64,000 nucleotides of DNA from Caballeronia insecticola (GTDB lineage Bacteria > Pseudomonadota > Gammaproteobacteria > Burkholderiales > Burkholderiaceae), in NCBI RefSeq assembly GCF_000402035.1, contig NC_021295.1:124001-188000 (forward strand). Direction: 5' to 3'. Each line of letters starts with the position of its first letter. The stretch's first letter is position 1. The notes below the pieces were generated by a model that worked only from the letters and a program-made list of their open reading frames with translations, made no database searches and was not told the origin of the DNA. The translations under genes were made by a program, and so were the position numbers. Of this stretch, positions 1-8,129 are shown piece by piece.

Positions 1-52
1 TTGACGCCCGAGCGTCACCGCGCCGTAGTCAGCCGACGCGATGCCCACATAG

Positions 53-280
53 GCTTGTCTGCCGAACTCGCGTCCGTCCTTTTCTCGTCTGCCGGCCATC
101 CTGGATCGCGAAATCTATGCATCGGCCGCGCTTGTCGGCGCGAGCGCGCAGGTTCTATTCTCCTACGCGCACTGGACGCAATGGTGGACGCCATGGTTGG
201 CCACTTTCCTGTGCGTCGCCATTCGGCTCGCTTCGCTTCGTTTCGGCTGGGGCTTGCCGGTGTCTCGTCGAAGGCGCTAG
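53..280 (+). pseudogene. C-terminal relic of a UPF0126/TRIC-type membrane protein
   Basis: The frame starting just after a stop at 50-52 reads ILDREIYASAALVGASAQ, then LATFLCVAIRLASLRFGWGLP and a tag stop at 278-280. The REIYA..A motif followed by a hydrophobic helix and a LRLAALRFGWxLP ending is how I remember the C-terminal repeat of the YicG/UPF0126 (TRIC channel) family, whose members are about 200 residues. Only about 60 residues are recognisable, and stops at 2-4, 26-28 and 50-52 close the frame upstream, so no intact gene can exist here. It is a decayed tail, possibly left by a rearrangement. Family identity is from memory of the motif. Confidence 0.45.
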
Positions 281-326
281 TGTGATTTGCGACGACGAAT
301 AAGGCGTGCCGCGGCATACAAGCGCT

Positions 327-464
327 TCAGTCGATGTCCACCCGATCTCGGTGCGCATCGGGATCCTGTTGCCTCTGCAGGTCCACGGCGACGTCGATGC
401 TCATGTCCTCCTGGCCTCCCACCATTCTGCGTTCGCCCGGGTCGACGAAGACGTCAACCGTCTT
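327..464 (-). pseudogene. C-terminal relic of 4-hydroxy-2-oxovalerate aldolase
   Basis: Read on the minus strand this stretch gives KTVDVFVDPGERRMVGGQ followed by EDMSIDVAVDL and a stop at 327-329. The C-terminus of DmpG/MhpE/BphI-type aldolases reads KTLDILVELGHRRMVGGQ then EDMIVDVALDL, so the match is nearly residue for residue across about 30 positions. The parent enzyme (about 340 residues) cleaves 4-hydroxy-2-oxovalerate to pyruvate and an aldehyde at the end of aromatic meta-cleavage pathways. No upstream part of the gene is visible in the reading frame (stop-free but non-homologous beyond K at 462-464), so this is a deletion remnant. It suggests an aromatic catabolic cluster once lay here. 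Confidence 0.6.
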
Positions 465-526
465 GCTTCTTGTGATCGGTAAGTGAGGGTTGTCGAGCAT
501 CACTGATTGGCGTTATCGTTGCCGCC

Positions 527-1150
527 ATGACAAAGGAACGCAAAAACCAAAGAGAAATTCAGAAGGAGGCGACTCGACAGCGCATCCTTTCAACGGCGCT
601 TGAATTGTTCGTTTCGCGCGGCTACGTGGTAACTACGGTCGATGACATTGCCGCCGCCGCCAAGACCACGCGCGTCACTTTCTATTCTCACTTCGAGTCG
701 CGCCGCGAACTGATGCGCGCTTTGATTCACGAACTCGACGGCATCCTTGAGCGGCGTGAGGAACCCGGGCGCAACTCCACCGCGAGCCTGCTAGTGGCGG
801 TGGTACGCGAGGGCTCACGCGAAAAACTCGGTGGCTGGCTGCGTGACCAGGCCGCGCGCTGGCCGTTGATTAAACCCTATGTGCTGGCGGCAACCGAGGC
901 TTCCGCTGTCGATGCTGAAATGCGTGCGCTCCTTCGCGGCTGGATTGAAGAGGTGGTGGCAGACATTCGCGAGGGTCTGGATGCAGCCAACCGCTATGAG
1001 CCGAACACGCGGCATTTCCGCGGCGAACTGGCATTTGTCGCGCTCGACCAAACCGCGCTCTCATGGATGCGCGGGGATCTGGATCTGACCGCCGAACCGG
1101 CCCTCGAGGTACTGACCGAATTGTGGTGGAAATTGCTAGGCGCACCTTGA
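527..1150 (+). CDS. TetR/AcrR-family transcriptional regulator
   Basis: The protein has 207 residues, normal for TetR. Residues about 14-60 form the DNA-binding domain, with the typical helix-turn-helix text ILSTALELFVSRGY, TTVDDIAAAAKTTRVTFYSH and the FYxHFxSRxEL element. The C-terminal two thirds is the variable ligand-binding helical bundle. The gene lies 95 bp upstream of the P450 gene on the same strand, and a perfect 19-bp inverted repeat sits in that gap, so it is a plausible local repressor of the P450-ferredoxin-reductase operon. The ligand cannot be read from sequence. The ATG start has only a weak ribosome-binding site. Confidence 0.85.
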   Translation: MTKERKNQREIQKEATRQRILSTALELFVSRGYVVTTVDDIAAAAKTTRVTFYSHFESRRELMRALIHELDGILERREEPGRNSTASLLVAVVREGSREKLGGWLRDQAARWPLIKPYVLAATEASAVDAEMRALLRGWIEEVVADIREGLDAANRYEPNTRHFRGELAFVALDQTALSWMRGDLDLTAEPALEVLTELWWKLLGAP

Positions 1151-1181
1151 TTCGGGGATTACCCTATCAAGGTGCGTTTTG

Positions 1182-1200
1182 GCTTTACACGATGTAAAGC
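1182..1200. promoter_or_regulatory. Perfect palindrome, candidate TetR operator
   Basis: GCTTTACA-CGA-TGTAAAGC is an exact 8-bp inverted repeat with a 3-bp centre. It lies between the TetR gene and the P450 GTG start, 45 bp before the latter. TetR-family repressors bind palindromes of this size overlapping the promoter they control; that this one is the binding site of the adjacent regulator is inference. Confidence 0.5.
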
Positions 1201-1245
1201 GAAATACATACTCCATGCCATGATCAACGACGTGGAGCATGGCCT

Positions 1246-2421
1246 GTGACTAGCGTCCCCCAATCCGGCATCGACCTTTGGGCCGACGATGTGCTCGTCG
1301 ATCCCTACCCGGCCTACCGGGCATTGCGCGAGCTCGGCGAAGTCGTCTATCTCACGCACTCGAAACTCTACGCCCTGACCGGCTACGACGTTATCAAGGA
1401 CGCGCTGGCCGACCCGACGCGCTTTTCTTCCGCTCAGGGCGTCGGCTTCAACGACGGCGTGAACCACGCGTTGCAGGGAACCTCGCTTGCTTCCGATCCG
1501 CCAGAGCACACCCAGTTGCGCGCCGCACTTTCCGAGAACCTCACGCCACGGGCACTGCGTGGTCTAGGCGAGCAGATCAAGGCCAATGCGCAGGCACTTG
1601 TGGCTCACCTGGTCGAGCAGCAGTCCTTTGATGCGATCGACGACATCGCCCGGCGCTTTCCGATCGGTGTTGTCGCCGACCTTGTCGGCTTCCAGGGTGA
1701 CGCCAGGGCGAATATGCTCCGCTGGGGGCAGGCCGCGATGGAAGTTATCGGGCCGATGAATCGGCGCACAGCAGAGAATTTCCCGATTGCGGGCGAACTT
1801 TACGGCTACTGCTCGCAGATCACTCAGGACGCGCTCACCCCCGGCTCCGTAGGCTGGGGTGTCTTCGAGGCGGAGAGGAAAGGGATCGTCCCTGAAGGCG
1901 CCGCCCGCCACATCATTCACCAATATCTAGGCGCTGGCCTTGATACGACACTTGCCGCGATCGGCAACACCGTCGCTCTCTTCGGGCGCTTTCCGGAAGA
2001 GTTTGCGAAAGTTCGTGACGATCTCTCGCTCGTTCCTTCGGCCTTCAACGAGGTGCTGCGTTATTACTCACCGGTCCATGTGTGGAGCCGCGTTGCGACG
2101 CAAGAGGTGAAGGTGGGGAACGTGAAGATCCCGGACGGCTCGCGTATTGCGATCATTCTGGGAGCAGGCAACCACGACGCGCGCCATTATAGGGACCCTG
2201 AAGTCTTCGACGTTACGCGCAACCCGATAGACCATCTGTCCTTCGGCTATGGCCCGCATGGATGCGCCGGTCAAGGCCTTGCTCGCATGGAGGGTGCAGC
2301 GATCATCGAGGCGCTTGCAACTCAAATCAAATCGTTTCGCATCGGCGAAGTCGCTCGCGCGCCGAGCAATGTCACGGTGTCGTTCGACACAGTTCCTGTC
2401 CTGGAGTTGGAGGCCGTATGA
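1246..2421 (+). CDS. Cytochrome P450, class I bacterial
   Basis: This 391-residue soluble P450 has all hallmark elements: I-helix GAGLDTT (229-235), the K-helix ExxR at E269-R272, and the heme loop FGYGPHGCAGQ with cysteine ligand C340. The 'GLDTT' I-helix and overall style resemble CYP199A-type para-substituted benzoate oxidases, but the substrate is not established by sequence. It would hydroxylate or O-dealkylate a small, probably aromatic, molecule using electrons passed from the reductase and ferredoxin encoded immediately downstream; the stop overlaps the ferredoxin ATG (ATGA). GTG is the start: the nearby in-frame-looking ATG upstream runs into a stop, and a GGAG-like site precedes the GTG. 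Confidence 0.92.
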   Translation: MTSVPQSGIDLWADDVLVDPYPAYRALRELGEVVYLTHSKLYALTGYDVIKDALADPTRFSSAQGVGFNDGVNHALQGTSLASDPPEHTQLRAALSENLTPRALRGLGEQIKANAQALVAHLVEQQSFDAIDDIARRFPIGVVADLVGFQGDARANMLRWGQAAMEVIGPMNRRTAENFPIAGELYGYCSQITQDALTPGSVGWGVFEAERKGIVPEGAARHIIHQYLGAGLDTTLAAIGNTVALFGRFPEEFAKVRDDLSLVPSAFNEVLRYYSPVHVWSRVATQEVKVGNVKIPDGSRIAIILGAGNHDARHYRDPEVFDVTRNPIDHLSFGYGPHGCAGQGLARMEGAAIIEALATQIKSFRIGEVARAPSNVTVSFDTVPVLELEAV

Positions 2422-2624
2422 TCAAACTGATTCTTGATCGCCCTCGTTGCGAAGGACACGGTCTGTGCGAAGAGGTGGCCGCACAGCTTCTTCACATCGA
2501 CGACGAAGGCTATGCCGCCATCGATGTGAACGAGATCAGTGAGGCGGTCCTGGCGACCGCTCAGGCTGCGGCGCGCGTCTGCCCGGTAGCCGCGCTCAAG
2601 CTCGTCGATGACGAGGCGACTTAA
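2418..2624 (+). CDS. 3Fe-4S type ferredoxin
   Basis: A 68-residue ferredoxin with CEGHGLC near the N-terminus (C11, C17) and a single C-terminal CP (C55). This three-cysteine pattern is that of the P450-associated 3Fe-4S ferredoxins (FdxE/HaPuxC-like), not of 2Fe-2S plant-type or 2[4Fe-4S] proteins. It overlaps the P450 stop by four bases and its own stop overlaps the reductase start, so the three proteins are translationally coupled. Role: one-electron carrier between the flavoprotein and the P450 heme. Confidence 0.88.
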   Translation: MIKLILDRPRCEGHGLCEEVAAQLLHIDDEGYAAIDVNEISEAVLATAQAAARVCPVAALKLVDDEAT

Positions 2625-3769
2625 TGAGCATCCTTCGAGATTCCCTACGCGATATCGTAGTGGTGGGCAGTGGCATCGCGGGTTTGACCGCTTGCGACAC
2701 GCTTCGCGCCGAAGGTTTCGATGGCCGAATCACGGTAATCGGCGACGAAGCGGTTGCGCCGTACAGCCGTCCTGCCTTGTCCAAGGCCATGCTACGCGAC
2801 GAGGATGATCTAACCTCGCACTTGTTGCCAGAGGCGACGCACGGGGCGATCGAACGGCGCGGCATCGCTGCCGTTGGTCTCGACGTGGATCGGCAGCGCG
2901 TGCGGCTCGCGGACGGCGATGAAGTGCCGTACGACGCGCTGATTATCTCCACCGGCACGCGAGCCAGACGTCTAACCCCTGGTAGTCGTAGCGACGAATA
3001 CACCGTGCGCACGCTCGCCGATGCATTGGCGCTGCGGGCACGACTCGCTTCGAGGCCTTCGGTCGTAGTGGTGGGCGGTGGTCCGCTCGGCATGGAGATC
3101 GCATCCGGCGCAATCGGGGCGGGATGTGCAACGACGCTCGTCGCCAAAGGCACGCCGCTCGCTGCGCATCTCGGCGCATTGCTCGCGGCGCGGTTTCACG
3201 ATGCTGCTGTTGCGCAGGGCCTCAAGATTGTCGCCACTGACTCCGCGAAGCTTGTGATGCGCGACGGTGCATCCGTGGTGGCGCTTGGCGACGGCACGGT
3301 GATCGAAGCGCAGGTGATCGTCTCCGCTGTCGGCGACGCCCCCAACGTCGAGTGGCTCGCCACCACCGGGTTACTTACTGGCGGCGCGCTCGTGGTGGAC
3401 CGGCGCGGCTTGGTTCGCCCGAACATTGCGGCCGTAGGAGACGTCGCTGCGTTCCCGCACGCGGGGCGCGTCGCACGTGTTCCGCTGTGGACGAGTGCCA
3501 TCGATCAAGCGAAAGTGGCCGCCGCCGCGCTCCTCAGGCTGGATGCTCCCGAACTCGCGTTCCAGCAGTACTTCTGGACAGAGGCTTTTGGTATCTCTCT
3601 AAAGGCCATTGGACCAACACCGGTTGCGGGTGAGGCGGAAATCGTGGAAGGCACCGGCGAGCAGGGGTTGCTTCGCTGGCGGCAAGCGGACGGTAGGGCG
3701 ACTGCCGTTGCGCTTGACTATCGCGTTCCGATCCCGAAGCTGCGTCGCGTGACTACGTGCAGCGTGTAG
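2624..3769 (+). CDS. FAD-dependent ferredoxin reductase
   Basis: The 381-residue protein has two Rossmann dinucleotide folds: an N-terminal FAD site (VVVGSGIAGLTA, residues about 12-23) and a central NAD(P)H site (VVVVGGGPLGMEIA). A second FAD contact appears as AAVGDVAAFPH. This is the putidaredoxin-reductase/rubredoxin-reductase layout, slightly shorter than the usual 400-410. Start ATG overlaps the ferredoxin stop (TAATG). It completes the electron-transfer chain for the P450. The downstream 230 bp to the next gene is AT-rich and shows no gene. Confidence 0.9.
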   Translation: MSILRDSLRDIVVVGSGIAGLTACDTLRAEGFDGRITVIGDEAVAPYSRPALSKAMLRDEDDLTSHLLPEATHGAIERRGIAAVGLDVDRQRVRLADGDEVPYDALIISTGTRARRLTPGSRSDEYTVRTLADALALRARLASRPSVVVVGGGPLGMEIASGAIGAGCATTLVAKGTPLAAHLGALLAARFHDAAVAQGLKIVATDSAKLVMRDGASVVALGDGTVIEAQVIVSAVGDAPNVEWLATTGLLTGGALVVDRRGLVRPNIAAVGDVAAFPHAGRVARVPLWTSAIDQAKVAAAALLRLDAPELAFQQYFWTEAFGISLKAIGPTPVAGEAEIVEGTGEQGLLRWRQADGRATAVALDYRVPIPKLRRVTTCSV

Positions 3770-3989
3770 CCGGCAGGCATTGGCGATAAATTCTCGAAGA
3801 TTTAAATAAAGCAACACGTAATTACATAGTCGTACAAAACATTCCGAATCGACTTTCGACCGATAGCTTCCTCTTTTGGCCCATGAATTGGCATAACAAA
3901 GAACATTGTTTTTATCAGATCGGAGAGATTGTTTTGAGTGAGATGACCGTTTCTACTGTTGATGGCGTGCATCGCGCCCCATCGCCTAC

Positions 3990-3995
3990 AGGAGG
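3990..3995 (+). promoter_or_regulatory. Ribosome-binding site fixing the start at 4001
   Basis: AGGAGG lies five bases before the ATG at 4001. In-frame TTG (3959) and ATG (3962) codons upstream have no such site, so the shorter 354-residue product is preferred. Confidence 0.7.
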
Positions 3996-4000
3996 CGTAC

Positions 4001-5065
4001 ATGTGTGTTAAACACAGTCAGGGTGCTCTCGAACCCTTGCCGCCTTTTACGTCCCTCATCCTTGATCCTCCCAAAGACGAAGGCGTCAATCCAACCCGTG
4101 TCAATACTGTGCTCGGCCCTGTCGATGCCCGGCAGCTTGGCATCACGCTGTTCAGCGAATCGCTGCTGTGCGTGCTGCCCGGAGCTCAGTATGCGTACGA
4201 CATCAGGATTGATCGCGCCGAAGTGTTCGACGTGATAGCCGCCAAACTAACGGCGTTCAAGTCGGCAGGCGGGGGCACGATCGTCGATGCGACTGGCATG
4301 TTCCAAGGGCGCGATCTGCGCCTGTACGAAGCGCTGTCCCGTGCCACCGGCGTTCATATCGTCGCTTCCACGGGCCAAGGGCCGGAGTTCATGTTGGGCG
4401 GATATTTTCTGACGCCGCAGACCAATCCTCCCACGCCCTGGCCGGCCAGCAAGTTCGCCGAGTTGTTCGGGCGAGAGGTGAATGAAGGCATGGTGGTTCC
4501 TCGCCGGGAGCGACGTGCTCCGGCCGGAATGGTCGTCACGGCGGTCTCCCACAGCGGCATGACGCCTACCGATAGCAGCCTGGTGCGCGGGGCAGCACGT
4601 GCCGGGGAAACCTACGGGGTGCCCGTGTTGGTCCGTTGCGGCGCCGACGCCGTGGCCGACATGCAACTGGCCATCGACGAAGCTCTCGCGCCGGAACGCA
4701 TTGTCATGGGCGGAATGGATCGCCGTGACGCCGTTGTCAACGGCTGGCCCATGGTCGTGGCGCGCGCGGGTGCCCGGGTGGGCATCGACCACATTGGTTC
4801 GAGCGACGCGCTCTACGTCAGCGATTCTGAACGGGTGGCATTGATCGTCGAAGTGATCAACGCAGGCTATGCCGATCGAATTCTTCTGTCGGCCAGTGCC
4901 ACCGGGGTGGCATTCGGTGAACCTGGTAACGACATTCCCTACAGCGATGTGCTGACGAAGTTCGTGCCCATGCTCCAAGCGGCAGGGGTTTCCCAGGAGC
5001 ACATCGCACAGTTGCTGATCACGAACACCGCGCATCTGCTGAGCGTAAACGGGGAAGTCAAATGA
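4001..5065 (+). CDS. Phosphotriesterase-family pseudoenzyme (metal site lost)
   Basis: A 354-residue member of the phosphotriesterase (PTE) amidohydrolase family, clearly paralogous to the next gene: both share TRVNTVLG near the start, VHIVAST and a similar beta/alpha-barrel order. Every metal ligand is replaced here. The HxH pair is S52/S54 (LFSESLL), the bridging lysine is T180 (AGMVVTAVS), the strand 5 histidine is R212, the strand 6 histidine is G238 and the strand 8 aspartate is about A300. A metal-dependent hydrolase activity is therefore unlikely. Its ATGA overlap with the intact paralogue suggests it is made in equal amounts and may form a heteromer, a scaffold or a ligand sensor. It carries a 30-residue N-terminal extension absent from the paralogue. 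Confidence 0.85.
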   Translation: MCVKHSQGALEPLPPFTSLILDPPKDEGVNPTRVNTVLGPVDARQLGITLFSESLLCVLPGAQYAYDIRIDRAEVFDVIAAKLTAFKSAGGGTIVDATGMFQGRDLRLYEALSRATGVHIVASTGQGPEFMLGGYFLTPQTNPPTPWPASKFAELFGREVNEGMVVPRRERRAPAGMVVTAVSHSGMTPTDSSLVRGAARAGETYGVPVLVRCGADAVADMQLAIDEALAPERIVMGGMDRRDAVVNGWPMVVARAGARVGIDHIGSSDALYVSDSERVALIVEVINAGYADRILLSASATGVAFGEPGNDIPYSDVLTKFVPMLQAAGVSQEHIAQLLITNTAHLLSVNGEVK

Positions 5066-6039
5066 CACGTGTGAATACGGTATTGGGCACGATCGCGGCT
5101 TCGGAGCTCGGGTTTGTCGCAATTCATGAGCATATCGGCTACGGCATGCCGGGTTGCGAACTCGACAGCAAGTGGTGGAAGACGCCGGAACAGCGCTATG
5201 AAGAGACGGTGCCGAAGCTGCGCCAGTTTCACGAGAACACGAAGCCGTGGGGTGCCGCGACCTTCGTGGAAGCCACCGGTATCTGCAATGGTCGCGATAT
5301 CGACTATTACAAGTCCCTGTCCGACAAGACGGGCGTGCACATTGTCGCCAGCACGGGTTTTGTTGGTGGCGACACGGCATTGCCGTTCTTCGAGCGTGCG
5401 AGCGTCGAGTATCTGACCGACCAGTTCGTCCATGAGATCAGCGTCGGTATCGGTGACACCGGCGCCAAGGCCGGGATCATCAAGGTCGGCGTCAGTCGTG
5501 GCTTCAAGATGAAGGAGCTCGACCTGCGCATCTATCGCGCCGCGGCACGTGCCTCGCGGATCACCGGCGCGCCGATCTTCACTCATCTCGCGGTCGACTC
5601 CTCGCCGGCGTTGAATATCTTTGCCGAAGAGGGACTGCCTTGCCACAGGGTGTTGTTCGGACATGCCGATGATGGCGTGAGTCAGGGCTTGATCAACGAG
5701 AAAGCCCTTCTGGATGCGGGCGCGCGGATCGGCTTCGATACCTTCGGCTACGACCTCGAATTGCCCGACCCGCCTTTCTGGGGCCGCCACCGTCAGGAGC
5801 GTCTCCAGCACTTCCTGAGATTCCTCAACAGTGGCTTGGTCAAGCAGGTCCTTGCATCGGCGGATGCGAACTGCTCACCGCTGGGCTGGCCTGGCGTGAA
5901 AGGCCACACGGTGAATTATCTGTTCGAGCAGCTCATACCGGATCTGCACGCCGAAGGTATCGAAGACGCGCTCATCGACCAGTTGTTCGTTCGTAACACG
6001 GCCGAGTTTCTGACTCTGACGCCGATCTCCAATCAGTGA
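5062..6039 (+). CDS. Phosphotriesterase-family metal-dependent hydrolase
   Basis: A 325-residue (beta/alpha)8 amidohydrolase of the phosphotriesterase family. The binuclear centre is complete: H22 and H24 (IHEHIGYG), K141 as the carboxylated bridging lysine (AGIIKVGVS), H175 (PIFTHL), H201 (LFGHADD) and D268 (LASADAN). Family members hydrolyse lactones, esters or phosphotriesters; the true substrate is unknown. The start overlaps the stop of the metal-less paralogue by four bases. Context among an FAD monooxygenase and three further hydrolases points to a catabolic ester or lactone intermediate rather than a pesticide phosphotriester; that is inference. Confidence 0.9.
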   Translation: MTRVNTVLGTIAASELGFVAIHEHIGYGMPGCELDSKWWKTPEQRYEETVPKLRQFHENTKPWGAATFVEATGICNGRDIDYYKSLSDKTGVHIVASTGFVGGDTALPFFERASVEYLTDQFVHEISVGIGDTGAKAGIIKVGVSRGFKMKELDLRIYRAAARASRITGAPIFTHLAVDSSPALNIFAEEGLPCHRVLFGHADDGVSQGLINEKALLDAGARIGFDTFGYDLELPDPPFWGRHRQERLQHFLRFLNSGLVKQVLASADANCSPLGWPGVKGHTVNYLFEQLIPDLHAEGIEDALIDQLFVRNTAEFLTLTPISNQ

Positions 6040-6065
6040 CACGAACCCGATCAAAGAGACGCATC

Positions 6066-7184
6066 ATGACATCGAGCACTTTGAAGGATCTGAATATCGC
6101 CGTTATCGGCGCCGGGTACGCCGGTGCGACCGCAGCGCTGGCGCTCAGCCAACTGGGCGCGACGGTCACGGTGTACGAGCAGGCGCAGGAGATCAAGGAA
6201 GTCGGGGCGGGGATTGGACTGCGTCCCTCCACGATGGACCAGTTCCGCAAGCTCGGCATCTTCGACCGTATCGCCGCCGTGACCTCGCCGAGCGACTGCT
6301 TTGAGATTCTGAGCGCTCACGGTCAGCGGATCGCGATGGAGGAATGGCCCGAAAAACAGGCCTTCGGTGCCAGCACGCATTTCGTGCACCGTGGCGACTT
6401 CATCGAGACGTTGCTGGGCACGCTTCCCGCAGGCATGGTGAAGCTGGACCACCGTCTCAGCCGAATCACCAGCAACGGCGACGGCGCGACAGCGATCTTC
6501 GAAAACGGCGTGACGGTGAACGCCGATCTGATCGTCGGCGCCGACGGCATCCGCTCGCAGGTGCGCAAGCATCTGTTCGGCGACCACCCCCCCGTATTTG
6601 CCGGCGAACACGCCTATCGCGCGGTCATCCCGGCGGCGGATACGTTCGGCCTGGTGGCCGACGGCAACCTTCGCATGTACGTAGGGCACGGCACCAAGAT
6701 CTATCTGTTGCCGCTCCACCATCGCAACGAGGTGTCGTTCGATGTCACTTGTCTTGCGACCGACTCCACGCCGGCGCCCGCCGTCAGCAAGACCGAGTTG
6801 ATGAACGTGGTGGCGGGTTTCGATGCGCAGTTGAAGGCCATCGCAGAGGGGCTCGACATGAGCAAGGTGAACCTGCGAGCCGTCTATGACATCGACCCGG
6901 TTCCCCTCTGGCATTCCAGATCGGTGGTGCTGATCGGCGATGCGGCTCATGCGATGCTGCACCACCAGGGGCAGGGTGCGAACTCGGCCGTCCTGGATGC
7001 CGGTGCGCTTGCCGAGAAACTCCGGGAGGCCGATTCGATTGCCGAAGCACTTGCGCAATTCCAGGCGAGCCGCAAGCCGGTCACCGATGAACTGCAGCGC
7101 CTGTCGCGCCAGGGTTGGAGCGAAGACGAGGTCCAGAGTGTCTTTCCCAACCAGCATCAGGGCGAGATCGCCGCAAGGAGCTAA
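6066..7184 (+). CDS. FAD-dependent aromatic-type monooxygenase
   Basis: The 372-residue group A flavoprotein monooxygenase (salicylate/6-hydroxynicotinate hydroxylase style) shows the N-terminal GAGYAGATAAL Rossmann motif, the DG motif in GADGIRSQVRK and the GD motif GDAAHAMLHHQGQGAN. It uses NAD(P)H and O2 to hydroxylate a substrate, usually an aromatic ring, often with decarboxylation. An in-frame GTG at 6036 overlaps the previous stop, but the ATG at 6066 places the FAD motif at the normal distance from the N-terminus. It is the only oxygenase in this operon and probably performs the ring-activating or Baeyer-Villiger-like step before the hydrolases. Confidence 0.88.
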   Translation: MTSSTLKDLNIAVIGAGYAGATAALALSQLGATVTVYEQAQEIKEVGAGIGLRPSTMDQFRKLGIFDRIAAVTSPSDCFEILSAHGQRIAMEEWPEKQAFGASTHFVHRGDFIETLLGTLPAGMVKLDHRLSRITSNGDGATAIFENGVTVNADLIVGADGIRSQVRKHLFGDHPPVFAGEHAYRAVIPAADTFGLVADGNLRMYVGHGTKIYLLPLHHRNEVSFDVTCLATDSTPAPAVSKTELMNVVAGFDAQLKAIAEGLDMSKVNLRAVYDIDPVPLWHSRSVVLIGDAAHAMLHHQGQGANSAVLDAGALAEKLREADSIAEALAQFQASRKPVTDELQRLSRQGWSEDEVQSVFPNQHQGEIAARS

Positions 7185-7187
7185 ATC

Positions 7188-8129
7188 ATGGCACTCCATC
7201 CTGCAGTTGCCGCGTTCATCGCTTCGCTGCCGCCTCCGCCGCCGGGACCGCTCGATCCTCAGGCCATGCGCGCGGCGGACGAGAGCCACGTTCCTCCGCC
7301 GGAGAAGCGGCTTCCCGTGCACTCCGTGTTCGACCGGAACCTGTCCACGTCTGCCGGTGAAATTCCCGTGCGCATCTACAAGCCGACGGCCGCGGGCGTC
7401 CATCCGGTGCTGGTTTATTTCCACGGTGGCGCGTTCTTTCTTGGCAGCCTCGATACCCACGATCATGTTGCGCGCGCGCTGGCCGACGCCACGCAGTCTG
7501 TCGTCGTTTCGGTCGGCTATCGGCTCGCTCCCGAGCATGCGTATCCAGCGGGCCTGAACGACTGCTACGCCGTGGTCCGGTGGATAGAACAGCATGGTCG
7601 CGGCCCGAGCGAGGACATCGGCTGGGACGGCCGCACCCTGGTCGTGGCCGGTGACAGTTCAGGCGCCAACTTCGCGGCTGCGGTCGCCACGATGGCCGTC
7701 GACGCGGGTCTGACATGTATTACGCATCAGGTGCTCTATTACCCGTCGCTCGATCTCGACTTCAATGTCGAGCGTTACGCGTCGCTGAAGAGCAACGCCG
7801 TCGGCAATGGACTGGAAACCGCAATGCTGAAGCCATTCAATGCGTTCTACCTCGATAGCGGTGCGAACCCCGCTGACCCGCTCGTGTCGCCCATCAAGCG
7901 ACAGGATCTTTCCGGGCTGCCGCCGGCACTCATCGTCACGGCGGAATGCGATCCTCTTCGTGACGAAGGCGAGTTGTATGGTCAGAAGCTGGAGCAGGCA
8001 GGCGTTCCTGCCACGATCCGCCGCTACGAATCGGCTGCGCATGGATTTGTCCAGCACTTCTCCTGGCTGCCCGAGTTCCAAGGTGTGTTCGCCGAGACCG
8101 CTGACTTCATCAGGAATGTAAAGCGATGA
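7188..8129 (+). CDS. Alpha/beta hydrolase, HSL (GDSAG) esterase family
   Basis: The 313-residue protein has the hormone-sensitive-lipase family oxyanion motif HGGAFFLG (about 79-86), the nucleophile elbow GDSSGANFA, an acid in DPLRDEGE and the histidine of SAAHGFVQ. It should cleave short-chain carboxylic esters in the cytoplasm; no signal peptide is present. Only 3 bp separates it from the monooxygenase and its stop overlaps the next ATG, so it is co-translated with the pathway. Confidence 0.9.
   Translation: MALHPAVAAFIASLPPPPPGPLDPQAMRAADESHVPPPEKRLPVHSVFDRNLSTSAGEIPVRIYKPTAAGVHPVLVYFHGGAFFLGSLDTHDHVARALADATQSVVVSVGYRLAPEHAYPAGLNDCYAVVRWIEQHGRGPSEDIGWDGRTLVVAGDSSGANFAAAVATMAVDAGLTCITHQVLYYPSLDLDFNVERYASLKSNAVGNGLETAMLKPFNAFYLDSGANPADPLVSPIKRQDLSGLPPALIVTAECDPLRDEGELYGQKLEQAGVPATIRRYESAAHGFVQHFSWLPEFQGVFAETADFIRNVKR

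Noticed and set aside
3959..4000. Longer start (TTG/ATG at 3959/3962) for the first phosphotriesterase-like gene
   Set aside because: The AGGAGG directly before ATG 4001 is far better placed and the extra residues would not be conserved.
6051..7595. 514-codon minus-strand open frame
   Set aside because: Lies opposite the FAD monooxygenase and esterase, both with full motif sets; no family features.
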